Assembly: GCF_041410465.1 (NCBI RefSeq)
Contig: NZ_CP166961.1
Span: 1,798,001 to 1,862,000, forward strand
Reading direction: 5' to 3'
DNA: 64,000 nucleotides
DNA from: Thalassotalea sp. 273M-4
Lineage (GTDB): Bacteria > Pseudomonadota > Gammaproteobacteria > Enterobacterales > Alteromonadaceae
The notes below the pieces were generated by a model. That model had not been told where the DNA came from. It ran no database searches and worked only from the letters and a program-made list of their open reading frames with translations. The position numbers and the translations under genes are program-made. Position 1 is the stretch's first letter. Each line of letters starts with the position of its first letter. This document shows positions 17,682 through 27,953 of the stretch, piece after piece.

Positions 17682-18980
17682 ATGAGAAAGATGTCATTTA
17701 AATATTCAATCATTGCCAGTGTGATCACCTCGGCGTTACTATTAACGGGTTGCGATAATGCACCGCAATCAACCTCGTCAAATAACCAATCAACAACAAG
17801 CAGCATCTTAACGGGTCAGCAATTAGCAGAGAAATACATCATTATTGATGGCCATATCGATGTGCCCTACCGCCTTGAAAGGCAATGGGAAGATGTCAGC
17901 AAACGAACTGAAAGTGGTGACTTTGACTTTCCTCGGGCCGTTGCTGGTGGCTTAAATGCACCGTTTATGTCGATTTATATTCCCGCAAAGCTTCAACAAC
18001 AAGGTGGCAGTAAAGAATTAGCCGACAAGCTAATTGATTCTATTGAAACCATGGTTGAGAATGCCCCCGATAAATTTGCTATTGCTACTAGCGTCGACGA
18101 TGTACTCGAGCATTTTAAACAAGGTTTAATTTCCTTACCGCTGGGCATGGAAAACGGCAGCCCGATTGAAGGGAAAATGGAAAATCTTCAACATTTTTAC
18201 GATCGCGGCATCCGTTATATCACCTTAACACATTCAAAAACCAATCATATTTCCGACTCATCCTACGATGAAAATCGTCCAGCTAAGGGCTTAACTGAAT
18301 TTGGTAAGACCTTGATCACCGAAATGAACAACATCGGGGTTATGATCGACGTATCTCATATTTCCGATGATGCTTTTTATCAAGTTATGGAAATCAGTAA
18401 AGCCCCCGTGATCGCCTCACATTCTTCGGCTCGCCATTTTACCCCAGGTTTTGAACGCAATATGAGTGATGACATGCTATTGAAGTTGGCTGAAAACGGC
18501 GGTGTGATCCAAATTAATTTTGGCTCAAGTTTTATTTCACAGGCAACACGTGATTACAGCGCGAAAGCAAGAGCCGACTTTGCTGCGTTTTTGCAAGAAA
18601 ATGAAGTCACTGCAGAATCTGAACAAGCCAAAGCGTTCAGACAAGCCTATCGTAAAGAAAACCCTTACGTGTTTGCGGGCTTAGACGATGTGCTTGATCA
18701 TTTTGATCACGTGGTTAATCTCATTGGTATCGACCATGTCGGCATCGGTTCTGACTATGACGGGGTTGGCGATAGTTTACCAACCAATTTAAAAGATGTG
18801 GCCAGTTATCCAAACTTGATAGATGGTTTATTAGCACGTGGTTACAGCGAACAAGACATAGAAAAAATCTTATCTAACAATGTGCTACGTGTGTGGTCCG
18901 AAGTGGAAGCTTATGCAAATGATGTGAAATTAGCAAAAGCGCAAATTAAATCGCAAACCGACAAGGTTATTGCTGATTAA
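17682..18980 (+). CDS. Membrane dipeptidase (M19 family) lipoprotein
   Basis: This 432-residue exported protein belongs to peptidase family M19 (renal dipeptidase-like), zinc enzymes that hydrolyse dipeptides, including some with D-residues. The N-terminus is a lipoprotein signal with lipobox LLLTGC at about 20-25. Metal-binding motifs are visible: IIDGHIDVPYR, VMIDVSHISDDAFY, VIASHSSARHFTPGFERN and VGIGSDYDGVGDS. The length fits periplasmic M19 proteins of Alteromonadales. It is flanked by terminators on both sides and looks monocistronic. A role in salvaging peptides or cell-wall dipeptides is inferred. Confidence 0.92.
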   Translation: MRKMSFKYSIIASVITSALLLTGCDNAPQSTSSNNQSTTSSILTGQQLAEKYIIIDGHIDVPYRLERQWEDVSKRTESGDFDFPRAVAGGLNAPFMSIYIPAKLQQQGGSKELADKLIDSIETMVENAPDKFAIATSVDDVLEHFKQGLISLPLGMENGSPIEGKMENLQHFYDRGIRYITLTHSKTNHISDSSYDENRPAKGLTEFGKTLITEMNNIGVMIDVSHISDDAFYQVMEISKAPVIASHSSARHFTPGFERNMSDDMLLKLAENGGVIQINFGSSFISQATRDYSAKARADFAAFLQENEVTAESEQAKAFRQAYRKENPYVFAGLDDVLDHFDHVVNLIGIDHVGIGSDYDGVGDSLPTNLKDVASYPNLIDGLLARGYSEQDIEKILSNNVLRVWSEVEAYANDVKLAKAQIKSQTDKVIAD

Positions 18981-18983
18981 AAT

Positions 18984-19014
18984 AAAGATGGGGAGCTCAG
19001 CTCCCCATCTTTTA
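18984..19014 (+). terminator. Intrinsic terminator after the M19 dipeptidase gene
   Basis: The GC-rich stem AGATGGGGAGC pairs with GCTCCCCATCT around a three-base loop, then TTTT. It begins a few bases past the stop codon. Confidence 0.9.
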
Positions 19015-19112
19015 ACACTTTTGTATTACCGTAAAAGCCTATCTTGCTAAAACCAGCGCTTTAATCAAGGTTTCAATTATCGCGATATTAACAAGCACTT
19101 TTAAGGTCTTAC

Positions 19113-20123
19113 TTACACTGCGTCAACAATATCTTTTATCAATTGTGGCCCTTCATAAATGAAGCCTGTGTAAACCTGCACTAATGAGGCACCAGCATCG
19201 AGTTTTTCTTTAGCCGATGCCGCACTATTGATACCACCAACACCAATAATTGGCATCTTGGAGTCTAACTCTTTAGCCAACATTTTGATCACTTCGGTAC
19301 TCTTAGCTTGCACAGGAACACCGCTTAGACCACCAGCTTCATCACCGTGTTCTAAATGTTCTACACCATCACGAGCTAAGGTCGTATTGGTCGCAATGAC
19401 CGCATCAATATTATTTTTCACAAGACATTGTGCAATAGATTTGATTTCATCTTCGGTTGAATCTGGTGCAATTTTTACGGCTAAAGGTACATATTTACCA
19501 TGTTGCTTGGCGAGTTCAGCTTGCTCCTGCTTTAACGCTTGCAGTAAATCGTTTAGCGCGTCACCGTATTGCAAGTTACGCAAACCTGGGGTGTTAGGAG
19601 ATGAAATGTTCACGGTAATATAAGATGCGTGCTCGTAAACTTTGCGCATACAAATAATATAATCATCTTTGGCATTTTCTTCTGGGGTATCTTTATTCTT
19701 ACCAATGTTAATACCAAGAACGCCATTAAAGTTAGCTTTTTTTACTTGTGACACTAAATAATCAACACCACGGTTATTAAAGCCCATACGATTGATCACC
19801 GCATTAGCTTGCGGTAAACGAAACAACCGGGGTTTTGGGTTTCCTGGTTGCGGTCTTGGGGTCACCGTACCCACTTCAATGTGACCAAAGCCCATGGCAC
19901 TAAAACCATTAATACACTCACCATTTTTATCAAGGCCTGCGGCTAGGCCCACCGGATTAGGAAAAGTGATCCCCATAACTTCAACCGGTTTGGCAGCCAC
20001 TTTAGCACCATAGCAACCTTTTAAAGCAAAAGATGCTGGAGATTTAAGCATGTTAATAGTGAAATCGTGCGCTTGTTCTGCGCTGAATTTAAATAGAATA
20101 TTACGAGCAATTGAATAAAGCAT
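19113..20123 (-). CDS. pyrD: Dihydroorotate dehydrogenase (quinone), class 2
   Basis: PyrD oxidises dihydroorotate to orotate in pyrimidine synthesis and passes electrons to the quinone pool. The 336-residue length and N-terminal amphipathic helix ([22 protein letters not shown]) mark the membrane-associated class 2 form. FMN and substrate motifs are visible: [26 protein letters not shown], the catalytic-Ser segment [32 protein letters not shown] and [15 protein letters not shown]. It follows the GDH gene on the same strand, separated by a terminator, and appears to have its own 5' region of about 250 bases. Assignment is secure. Confidence 0.97.
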   Translation of the reverse strand: MLYSIARNILFKFSAEQAHDFTINMLKSPASFALKGCYGAKVAAKPVEVMGITFPNPVGLAAGLDKNGECINGFSAMGFGHIEVGTVTPRPQPGNPKPRLFRLPQANAVINRMGFNNRGVDYLVSQVKKANFNGVLGINIGKNKDTPEENAKDDYIICMRKVYEHASYITVNISSPNTPGLRNLQYGDALNDLLQALKQEQAELAKQHGKYVPLAVKIAPDSTEDEIKSIAQCLVKNNIDAVIATNTTLARDGVEHLEHGDEAGGLSGVPVQAKSTEVIKMLAKELDSKMPIIGVGGINSAASAKEKLDAGASLVQVYTGFIYEGPQLIKDIVDAV

Positions 20124-20261
20124 GTTATCTCAAGTAGATTAGGTTCAGAAATCGAATTTTTTCACCACGTTTTACCCACCCATATCTGTGTTATAGGCCA
20201 AAATAACCATAACCTGAGCGTTTGGGCAAATTGGAAGGCGACGCTGATAAAACATCGGGCA

Positions 20262-20288
20262 TAAAAAACTCCCCTGAGCGGGGAGTTT
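20262..20288 (-). terminator. Intrinsic terminator downstream of the GDH gene
   Basis: The perfect stem AAACTCCCC/GGGGAGTTT surrounds a five-base loop. Read on the minus strand it is followed by a T-run, 89 bases past the GDH stop and upstream of pyrD. It separates the two genes. Confidence 0.88.
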
Positions 20289-20376
20289 AACATTATTTTG
20301 CAGTTCGGTATAAGTTAATCACAAATATATTTTGCTTTTTCATTAACCTAAATCAATGCCAAGGCAATCCTATAAG

Positions 20377-23300
20377 TTACTGTGATAACAACATTAACTC
20401 TCGTAAAGCAACCGAAAACTTCGCAAATTCGTGGGTTTTAGTTGAACGAAAATCTGTTAACACTTGCTTCCAGCGCCCTAGCGGCTGTACTTTGGTTGCT
20501 TCCCAACTTGTGATCAATTCAACGATATCGGTTTCATCACTGTTGGCGGTTAATATGGAAGAGACAATAGCGCGTTGTTGCCAGTCTAACTCTTCTCTAA
20601 ATGACGCTCTGGCCAATGCTTGCCAGTGATTGTCGACAGGTTGTTTGGTTATTTGAGATAAGAACCAATGCAAATCTAATCGCACCCCAATGGTAAAGTA
20701 AAGCTCTGCCACTAACTCAATTTGACGAGTATCTTGACAAGCCACTTGGGCAATATCTAACGATGAGAACAAGGTTGATAATTGCGAAATTCGGCTTGCC
20801 AATTTTTCTGGCACATTTTGCTCTAATAATTTCGTTTTCACCACCGCCAACTCTTTCGCTTCCGCTTCGACTAAGAAGGTATCTAGTTTCTTGGCCAATA
20901 CGTTAAAGGTTGGTTGGTAAAAATCAATGGATTGGGCAATTGAGAACGACTTATTGCGATGACGTAAGAACCAACGCGTAGCGCGACGCACAATACGACG
21001 AAGTTGGAATAACATTTGAGTTTGCACATTGGCTGAAATCTTATTATCCAATGCTTCAACTTGTTCCCATACATCTTCAAGTTGAAAAATAGTGCTGGCA
21101 ATGGTGTAACACTTAACAATTTCAGCAATATCAGCGCCAGTTTCTTCTTCCATACGATAAACGAAGTTCGCGCCCATAAAGTTACAGATATTATTGGCTA
21201 ATCGAGTCGCAATAATTTCACCACGCAAAGGGTGGCTTTGCATTTGTTGTTGATATGCTTGCTGTAACTGTTTAGGGAACGCTTTAACTAATAAGCGCCC
21301 CAAGTAATCATCTTGGGTTATTTGGTCTAACAATAACTGCTCTTTGAGCATCATTTTGCCATAAGCGACCAAAACCGATAGCTCCGGACGAGTCAAGCCA
21401 CGATTGTTTGCCAAACGTTCAGCGATTTCTTCGTCGTTGGGCATAAATTCAAGTGCTCTATCGAGTTTGTCTTCTCGCTCTAGATATTGAATAAAGCGTG
21501 TTTGCTCTTTTAACTTACTGGCACCACGAGACTCTGAAATGGAGATCGATTTGGTTTGACGATAACAGTCTTCAAGCACAATCTCTTCGACTTCACTGGT
21601 CATGTCATACAACAATTTATTTCGTTGTTTCAGGGTTAAATCGCCGTTTGCGACTAATGAATTCAGTAAAATTTTAATATTAACTTCATTATCAGAACAA
21701 TCTACTCCGCCGACATTATCGACAAAGTCGGTGTTCATACGACCGCCAGTGGCGGTGTATTCGATGCGCCCTAATTGGGTACAACCTAAGTTACCACCTT
21801 CACCAATGATTTTGGCCTGTACGTCTTTGCCATCAACGCGAAGTACATCGTTTGCACGATCGCCCACTTCTAAATGGCTTTCTTTGCTACTTTTGATGTA
21901 CGTACCAATACCACCATTCCAAATTAAATCCACTTTCATTTTAAGTGCAGCTTGGATTAATTCGTTCGGGGCCATCGACTGTTTCTTGGTACCCAACATC
22001 TGTTTAATTTGCGGGGTTAATTTAATCGACTTGGCAGCGCGTGAAAATATCCCACCACCTTCAGAAATCAACTCACGATTATAGTCATCCCAACTTGAAC
22101 CCGCTAAGTTAAATAAACGCTCACGTTCAACATAACTGGTTTTTGAATCAGGCGTTGGGTCAATGAATATATGCAGGTGGTTAAACGCTACTTGCAAACA
22201 AATATGCTTTGATAACAACATACCGTTACCAAATACATCACCGGCCATATCACCAATGGCTAAACAACTAAAATCAGTGGTTTGACAATTAATGCCAATT
22301 TCGCGGAAATGGCGTTTAACGGACTCCCAAGCGCCCTTTGCTGTGATCCCCATCTTTTTGTGGTCATAGCCGACACTGCCACCGGAGGCAAAGGCATCGC
22401 CAAGCCAGAAATTGTATTCTTCAGCGATTTCATTGGCCGTATCTGAGAAGGTGGCGGTACCTTTATCGGCAGCAACGACAAGGTATGTATCGTCCTCATC
22501 TAAACGTACAACGTTTTCTGGGTGAACAATCTCTCCGCCAACAATATTATCGGTGATATCAAGCAAACCACGGATAAAGGTTTTATAACACTCTCGGCCT
22601 GCTTCAAATATTTCTTGTCGGCTTCCTTCTTCTGGCAATTGCTTACAGAAGAACCCACCTTTTGCTCCGACCGGAACAATAACCGTATTTTTAACTTGTT
22701 GTGCTTTTACTAAGCCCAGTACTTCGGTGCGAAAATCTTCGCGTCGATCTGACCAACGTAGACCACCACGAGCAACTTTACCGCCTCGTAAATGCACCCC
22801 TTCTACTTGAGGAGAGTAAACGAAAATTTCATATTTAGGTAAAGGCTTTGGCATCTCAGGGATGCTTTCAGGCATTAATTTAAACGAGATGTATGGCTTA
22901 ATATTGCCATTTTCATCTGGTTGGAAGTAATTGGTACGCACCGTGGCATTGATGATCTCAACATAACGTCGAATAATACGATCATCATCAAGGCTTGCTA
23001 CGTTATCTAAATCACTTTCGATATTCGCTAACACCTTATTGATCGCTTTTGTGTGATCTTTCTCATCTGGGCTAAACTTCAGCTCAAATAAATTAACCAA
23101 AAGTTCAGCAAACGCAGGGTAGCGGGTAAACGTAGATTCAATGTAAGCTTGCGAGAATGTGCTGCCAATTTGTTGCTGATACTTTGCAATGGCACGTAAG
23201 ATAGAGACTTCTCGTCCGGCTAGGCCAGCTCCTAAAATCAGTTTATTAAAGCCATCATCTTCTAAGACACCATGCCATACTTTGGCAAACGCATCCTGAA

Positions 23301-25200
23301 ACAACGATTGGACCTGATTTAGGTTAAATTCTTTATTCGAAGTCAACAACATTGAAAAGTCTAAAATCCAACACATTTCGCCGTCACTGTTACGCACCAT
23401 GTATGGGCTCTCGCCAATAACGCGTAAACCGAAGTTTTCTAACATTGGTAAAACATCGGATAAATGTAAAGGCTCGCCTTTATGGAAAAGTTTCAACTTC
23501 ACGTATTTGCTGTCGTACTTCTCTTCTAGAGGTTGATAAAACAACATTTCTAGAGGATTGGATGCACTCACCGCTTCTAACTTTTCAATATCAACGATGG
23601 CCGTACCTGGCAGTACTTCATCTTTGTATGATTGTGGGAAACTGGCGTATTTACGGCTTAGTTTCTTACCGACAACTTCACCCTTGTTCATGTTAAGGGC
23701 GTCAGATAATTTATCGTCCCAGCTTCTTGCTGCTTGATTTAGATTACGTTCTATTTCCTTCACATTAATATCTGCTTTTGTTGAATTAACTCGGACTATG
23801 TAATGGGTTCTTGCTTGTACGGACTCAGAGAAAAAAGTATTAAACTCAACTTCTTTATCGGTGCCAAAGGCATCTTGTAAAATTTCTTGGGTTTCGATTC
23901 GTAACTGGGTGTTATAACGTTCACGAGGCACATAAACCATGCAAGAGAAGAAACGATTAAACGCATCAGGACGAACAAAGAGCCCTGTGGTATCCCTTTC
24001 TTGCATCTGCAATACACCTTTCACAGTATTACTTAATTCTTGTTCCTTTGACTGTAGAATTTCATCGCGGGGGAAAGTTTCAAGAATGTTAATTAGCGTT
24101 TTGTATGCGTGCGAACCTTGTGCAAAACCTGAATTATCACAAACCCGTTGTACTTTATTGCGAATAATTGGCAGATTAAGGGCACTGGAGTTATAAAACG
24201 ACGAACCAAATAAGCCAATAAAGCGATCTTCACCCACAATTTTACCATTGTTATCAAAACGTTTAATCCCAATGTAATCCATATGAGCTGGGCGATGCAC
24301 TCGTGAACGTGAATTGGTTTTGGTTAAAATCAATAAGTTCGGACCAAAAGCGACTTCTCGCGCGGACTCTGAATAAGCCGATAATGAACGACGAACATTG
24401 CCCGTTGAATTACGCATTAAGCCCAAACTAGAATCTAAGTCTGCGGTTAAAATCACATCGCCTTTTACTTCTTCAACTTGATATGAGCGATAGCCCATAA
24501 AGGTAAAGTTATTGTTGGCCATCCATTGCAAAAACTCTTTCGATTCTTGAAACTCAAGATCACTGACATGCTTTTTGTAATCTTTCAAACCATCGATCGT
24601 TTGCTGAAACTTATCACAAAGCGGTTTCCAGTCTGATACCGTAAGCATCACATCTTCATACACTGAATACAGCTCTTCGGTTAACTCGTCAAGTTGCGAT
24701 TGTTCCGTTAAACGGTCGATCTCAATAAAAAATACGGTTTCACAGAAGCTACCTTTAAGTTCTTCGGTTGAACGAGCCATATCAACAATATTGCCTTGGT
24801 CATTACGAACAACTTTTAATGGGCAATTAAGAATAAGGTGTGGAGACAAACCTAAACGATTTAATGCAATGCGAGTCGAGTCAACCAAAAATGGCATGTC
24901 TTTTATGATCACTTCAATAACGGTATGGCTGGATTTCCAACCATGTTTTGAAACTTCAGGGTTAAGCACGCGAATAAATGCTTTTTTGTGCTGTTGCTGA
25001 TTGAAGGCTTTAAACAAACTGAGCGTTGCACCGTAGACATCACTGTCGTTACGCGCGGCTAAATCATCTTTGGAAACATGACTGTATAAGTATTCGGTAA
25101 ATTTTTCTAATATAGGAGCGGTGTCTGCTGGTACTTTCTGATGGATCAACTTGCTGACATTTTTTAAAAGCACAGAAGATTTATTTTCTATTGACGCCAT
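20377..25200 (-). CDS. gdhB: NAD-specific glutamate dehydrogenase, large type (GDH-180 class)
   Basis: This 1607-residue enzyme is the very large NAD-dependent glutamate dehydrogenase found in many proteobacteria (GdhB of Pseudomonas). It catabolises glutamate to 2-oxoglutarate and ammonia. N-terminal ACT-like regulatory regions fill roughly the first 700 residues. The catalytic core at about 780-1150 has RGGKVARGGLRWSDRREDFR, KNTVIVPVGAKGGFF with the catalytic Lys, and SGGSVGYDHKKMGITAKGAWESVKRHF. IGDMAGDVFGNGMLLS and WNGGIGTYIK complete the core, and a long helical C-terminal region follows. The ATG at 25200 has GAGGG ten bases upstream. It is transcribed alone, ending in a terminator. The symbol follows Pseudomonas usage. 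Confidence 0.95.
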   Translation of the reverse strand: MASIENKSSVLLKNVSKLIHQKVPADTAPILEKFTEYLYSHVSKDDLAARNDSDVYGATLSLFKAFNQQQHKKAFIRVLNPEVSKHGWKSSHTVIEVIIKDMPFLVDSTRIALNRLGLSPHLILNCPLKVVRNDQGNIVDMARSTEELKGSFCETVFFIEIDRLTEQSQLDELTEELYSVYEDVMLTVSDWKPLCDKFQQTIDGLKDYKKHVSDLEFQESKEFLQWMANNNFTFMGYRSYQVEEVKGDVILTADLDSSLGLMRNSTGNVRRSLSAYSESAREVAFGPNLLILTKTNSRSRVHRPAHMDYIGIKRFDNNGKIVGEDRFIGLFGSSFYNSSALNLPIIRNKVQRVCDNSGFAQGSHAYKTLINILETFPRDEILQSKEQELSNTVKGVLQMQERDTTGLFVRPDAFNRFFSCMVYVPRERYNTQLRIETQEILQDAFGTDKEVEFNTFFSESVQARTHYIVRVNSTKADINVKEIERNLNQAARSWDDKLSDALNMNKGEVVGKKLSRKYASFPQSYKDEVLPGTAIVDIEKLEAVSASNPLEMLFYQPLEEKYDSKYVKLKLFHKGEPLHLSDVLPMLENFGLRVIGESPYMVRNSDGEMCWILDFSMLLTSNKEFNLNQVQSLFQDAFAKVWHGVLEDDGFNKLILGAGLAGREVSILRAIAKYQQQIGSTFSQAYIESTFTRYPAFAELLVNLFELKFSPDEKDHTKAINKVLANIESDLDNVASLDDDRIIRRYVEIINATVRTNYFQPDENGNIKPYISFKLMPESIPEMPKPLPKYEIFVYSPQVEGVHLRGGKVARGGLRWSDRREDFRTEVLGLVKAQQVKNTVIVPVGAKGGFFCKQLPEEGSRQEIFEAGRECYKTFIRGLLDITDNIVGGEIVHPENVVRLDEDDTYLVVAADKGTATFSDTANEIAEEYNFWLGDAFASGGSVGYDHKKMGITAKGAWESVKRHFREIGINCQTTDFSCLAIGDMAGDVFGNGMLLSKHICLQVAFNHLHIFIDPTPDSKTSYVERERLFNLAGSSWDDYNRELISEGGGIFSRAAKSIKLTPQIKQMLGTKKQSMAPNELIQAALKMKVDLIWNGGIGTYIKSSKESHLEVGDRANDVLRVDGKDVQAKIIGEGGNLGCTQLGRIEYTATGGRMNTDFVDNVGGVDCSDNEVNIKILLNSLVANGDLTLKQRNKLLYDMTSEVEEIVLEDCYRQTKSISISESRGASKLKEQTRFIQYLEREDKLDRALEFMPNDEEIAERLANNRGLTRPELSVLVAYGKMMLKEQLLLDQITQDDYLGRLLVKAFPKQLQQAYQQQMQSHPLRGEIIATRLANNICNFMGANFVYRMEEETGADIAEIVKCYTIASTIFQLEDVWEQVEALDNKISANVQTQMLFQLRRIVRRATRWFLRHRNKSFSIAQSIDFYQPTFNVLAKKLDTFLVEAEAKELAVVKTKLLEQNVPEKLASRISQLSTLFSSLDIAQVACQDTRQIELVAELYFTIGVRLDLHWFLSQITKQPVDNHWQALARASFREELDWQQRAIVSSILTANSDETDIVELITSWEATKVQPLGRWKQVLTDFRSTKTHEFAKFSVALRELMLLSQ

Positions 25201-25623
25201 TTTATTACCCTCTGGTTCTAGGCGAATGGTGTTGATAATAACTCAAATAAACACGCAAAGAATGAACAATAATACGATGTATTGACGGTTCTCTCGTTTA
25301 CATATTTCTTTGTTATGTTGCAACCAATTAAAACTTACATAGCAACTTTCATATTCTAGTTCGCATTGCTAAATAACTAATTTTAATTCGTTTATTTTCG
25401 GCGATTCTAGAGCTATTTGAATCATAATGAAAGTACTTTATTAGAGTAAAAGTACAAACTTTTTCGATTTGGTAACAAAGTTGTAATTGATTATTCAGTC
25501 GGGTTAAATAGAAACTGAATTTTTGCTGTTTTTACTGATTAATTATGCAAAAAAGTGAATAAAGGATTAAATAAAAAAAAGCCCTGAAATTTTTCAGGGC
25601 TATCATCAAAAAAATTAATCTGA
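25201..25623. other. Intergenic region upstream of the GDH gene
   Basis: About 420 AT-rich bases that should hold the GDH promoter on the minus strand. They include the RND-gene terminator at the right end, and an inverted repeat ATTCAGT/ACTGAAT at 25493-25520 with a 14-base loop. No gene is seen. Confidence 0.5.
25572..25601 (-). terminator. Intrinsic terminator after the RND permease gene
   Basis: The stem AGCCCTGAA/TTCAGGGCT has an AT loop. On the minus strand it is followed by eight T residues, starting 23 bases after the permease stop. Confidence 0.92.
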
Positions 25624-27948
25624 CTACTTGGCTTTATGTCGCCATAAGAAAGTTGATAATGCCGGCAGAACCAATATTGCCGCCAACATGTTCACTAAAA
25701 ACATAAAGGTTAACAAAATCCCCATATCGACTTGAAATTTTAAGTCAGAGAAGAACCAAGTAGATACCCCTATCGCTAAAGTCACACCGGTAATTAATAC
25801 TGCGCTACCACGCTCTTTAAGGGCATTTAAATAAGCTTCACTCATCGCTTCGCCGGCTTTGATCCGAGCCGACATGGTCGACAAGATATAAATACCGTAA
25901 TCAACACCAATACCAACACCTAGGGCGATAACCGGTAAGGTAGACACGGTTAAGCCAATATCAAGGTAGGTCATCAATGCTTGCGCTAAGGTTGAAACAA
26001 CATAAAGCGGAACCACTACCGCAATGGTGGCTCGAATAGAGCGAAAGCTGATCAAACATAATAAAATAACGGCGCCATATACATACATCATCATCGGAGT
26101 TTGAGCTTTTGCTACCGCTTCGTTAGTCGCCGCCATAACACCAACGGGACCTGACGCTAATTTAAATTGAATATCGTCGGTGTTAAGCAAAGCCGCATTT
26201 TTCTTGACCGCATCCACTACCCTATTGATGGTTTCGGCTTTATGGTCTTCCATAAATAAAATGATAGGCATCGCCGAACAATTTCGATTCAACAAACCAC
26301 TGGTGGTCGGAACCCTAGCTATTGACTGCACCAATGATGATTGATTTCGAGGCAATACTTGCCAGCGCTTATTACCTTCGTTATATCCAGAATTGACTCG
26401 TTTGGCGATGGTTGCTAATGAAACCGCTGACTGTACGCCTTCAACATTTTCAAGGCGCCATTGCATGGTATCAATGGCGTCTAACACCTCATGGTTAATG
26501 CAAGAGTCTTCATATGTTTCAACCACGACCGACATATAATCCACACTGATGGCGTACTTATTGGTGATTAAAAACGTATCTTGGTTATAGCGCGAGTCTT
26601 CATGCAAGGCAGGCGCACCTGCATGTAATTCGCCTATTTTGAGTTTGTCTCCCTGATATTGCCCCCAAACAAACAGTATGGCAGTCACCAGCAAAATCCC
26701 AGCCGCGACTTTTGGTGAACTGACATAATCGGCTTTACGCCATAACATTCTGTTCATCCATTTGTGTTCGGCCGTATCAACAATGTGTTTTTGTTCTTTA
26801 GGATCAAAACGTACAAACGATACCAACACAGGTAACAACACTAAGTTAGTGAAAATAATCAACCCAACACCTAAAGAAGCGGTGATCGCCAATTCACGAA
26901 TGATCCCGATGTCAATGGTCAGAAGAGTCATAAAACCGACGGTATCTGACAATAGTGCGATACCGCCTGGGATCAATAAGCGACGAAAACTTTGCTGCGC
27001 CGCCGTTTTTGCATGATGACCTTTAGCCACTTCTTTTGAAATCGCATTGATCATCTGTACCCCATGACTGACCCCAATGGCAAAGACTAAAAAGGGGACA
27101 AGAATCGACATGGGATCAAGGCCAAAGCCAAGAACCGTTAACATCCCAAGTTGCCATACCACGGCAACCAAAGAACATAATATTGGCAACAAGGTTAAAG
27201 TCACAGAATGACAAAAGAAATACACCATAATAGCGGTAATGACGATGGCGATACCGAAAAAGGCAACCACCCCTTTAGCCCCATCAGCGATGTCCCCCAC
27301 CATTTTAGAAAAACCAATGATATGAATCGACAAGCTCTCTGACTCATATTTTTCTCTAATTTCTTGTTCTAGTTGCTTGGCCAATTTTAGGGTATCGAGT
27401 TTTTCACCGGTTTGTGGATCAAACTCCATAAGCGATGTTTTAACCATCGAACAGGTATAATCATCCGATACCATACTGCCAACGATACCGGCCTTTTCGA
27501 TATTGGCTTTAACAATGGCTAGGCCATCTGCATTGGGTACAAAGTCTGCTGGGATAACTGGGCCGCCAGCAAAGCCATCTTCGACAACTTCAACAAAGCG
27601 GGTTGATGGTGAATACAACGAATTCACCAAAATACGATTAACCCCCGGAATAAAAAACAATTGATCATGAACACCTTTTAAACTGTTAAAAAAGTCTTCA
27701 GTAAATATGTCTGAGTCTTTATTACAAACAGAAATCAATACGTTATTAGCCCCACCAAAGTCATTTTGATGCTTTAGATAGGTTTTCATATAACCGTGCT
27801 CTAAAGGAATGTTTTTTTCAAAAGATGCATCCAGTTTGATCTGCGTTGCAAAATAAAAAAGTACGGCGGTAACAATGGCAAACAGAGCAACCACGGTAAA
27901 ACGAAAACGGAACAGATTACGTTCCAAATGATTAAAAATATTCTTCAT
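25624..27948 (-). CDS. RND/MMPL-superfamily permease
   Basis: This 774-residue inner-membrane protein has the duplicated RND layout: one N-terminal helix (about 15-35), a periplasmic loop, a five-helix bundle (about 225-390), a second lone helix near 412-428, a second loop, and a five-helix bundle (about 620-770). The MMPL/HpnN-like group (COG1033 type) is indicated by the compact loops and motifs such as FAIGVSHGVQMINAI and GVGIGVDYGIYILSTM. Such proteins usually move lipids or hydrophobic metabolites. It lies 5 bases downstream of the YCF48-like gene, with AAGG ahead of the ATG, and ends in a strong terminator. The cargo is unknown; a multidrug role is less likely because no membrane-fusion or TolC partner is adjacent. 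Confidence 0.88.
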   Translation of the reverse strand: MKNIFNHLERNLFRFRFTVVALFAIVTAVLFYFATQIKLDASFEKNIPLEHGYMKTYLKHQNDFGGANNVLISVCNKDSDIFTEDFFNSLKGVHDQLFFIPGVNRILVNSLYSPSTRFVEVVEDGFAGGPVIPADFVPNADGLAIVKANIEKAGIVGSMVSDDYTCSMVKTSLMEFDPQTGEKLDTLKLAKQLEQEIREKYESESLSIHIIGFSKMVGDIADGAKGVVAFFGIAIVITAIMVYFFCHSVTLTLLPILCSLVAVVWQLGMLTVLGFGLDPMSILVPFLVFAIGVSHGVQMINAISKEVAKGHHAKTAAQQSFRRLLIPGGIALLSDTVGFMTLLTIDIGIIRELAITASLGVGLIIFTNLVLLPVLVSFVRFDPKEQKHIVDTAEHKWMNRMLWRKADYVSSPKVAAGILLVTAILFVWGQYQGDKLKIGELHAGAPALHEDSRYNQDTFLITNKYAISVDYMSVVVETYEDSCINHEVLDAIDTMQWRLENVEGVQSAVSLATIAKRVNSGYNEGNKRWQVLPRNQSSLVQSIARVPTTSGLLNRNCSAMPIILFMEDHKAETINRVVDAVKKNAALLNTDDIQFKLASGPVGVMAATNEAVAKAQTPMMMYVYGAVILLCLISFRSIRATIAVVVPLYVVSTLAQALMTYLDIGLTVSTLPVIALGVGIGVDYGIYILSTMSARIKAGEAMSEAYLNALKERGSAVLITGVTLAIGVSTWFFSDLKFQVDMGILLTFMFLVNMLAAILVLPALSTFLWRHKAK

Positions 27949-27953
27949 CGCCT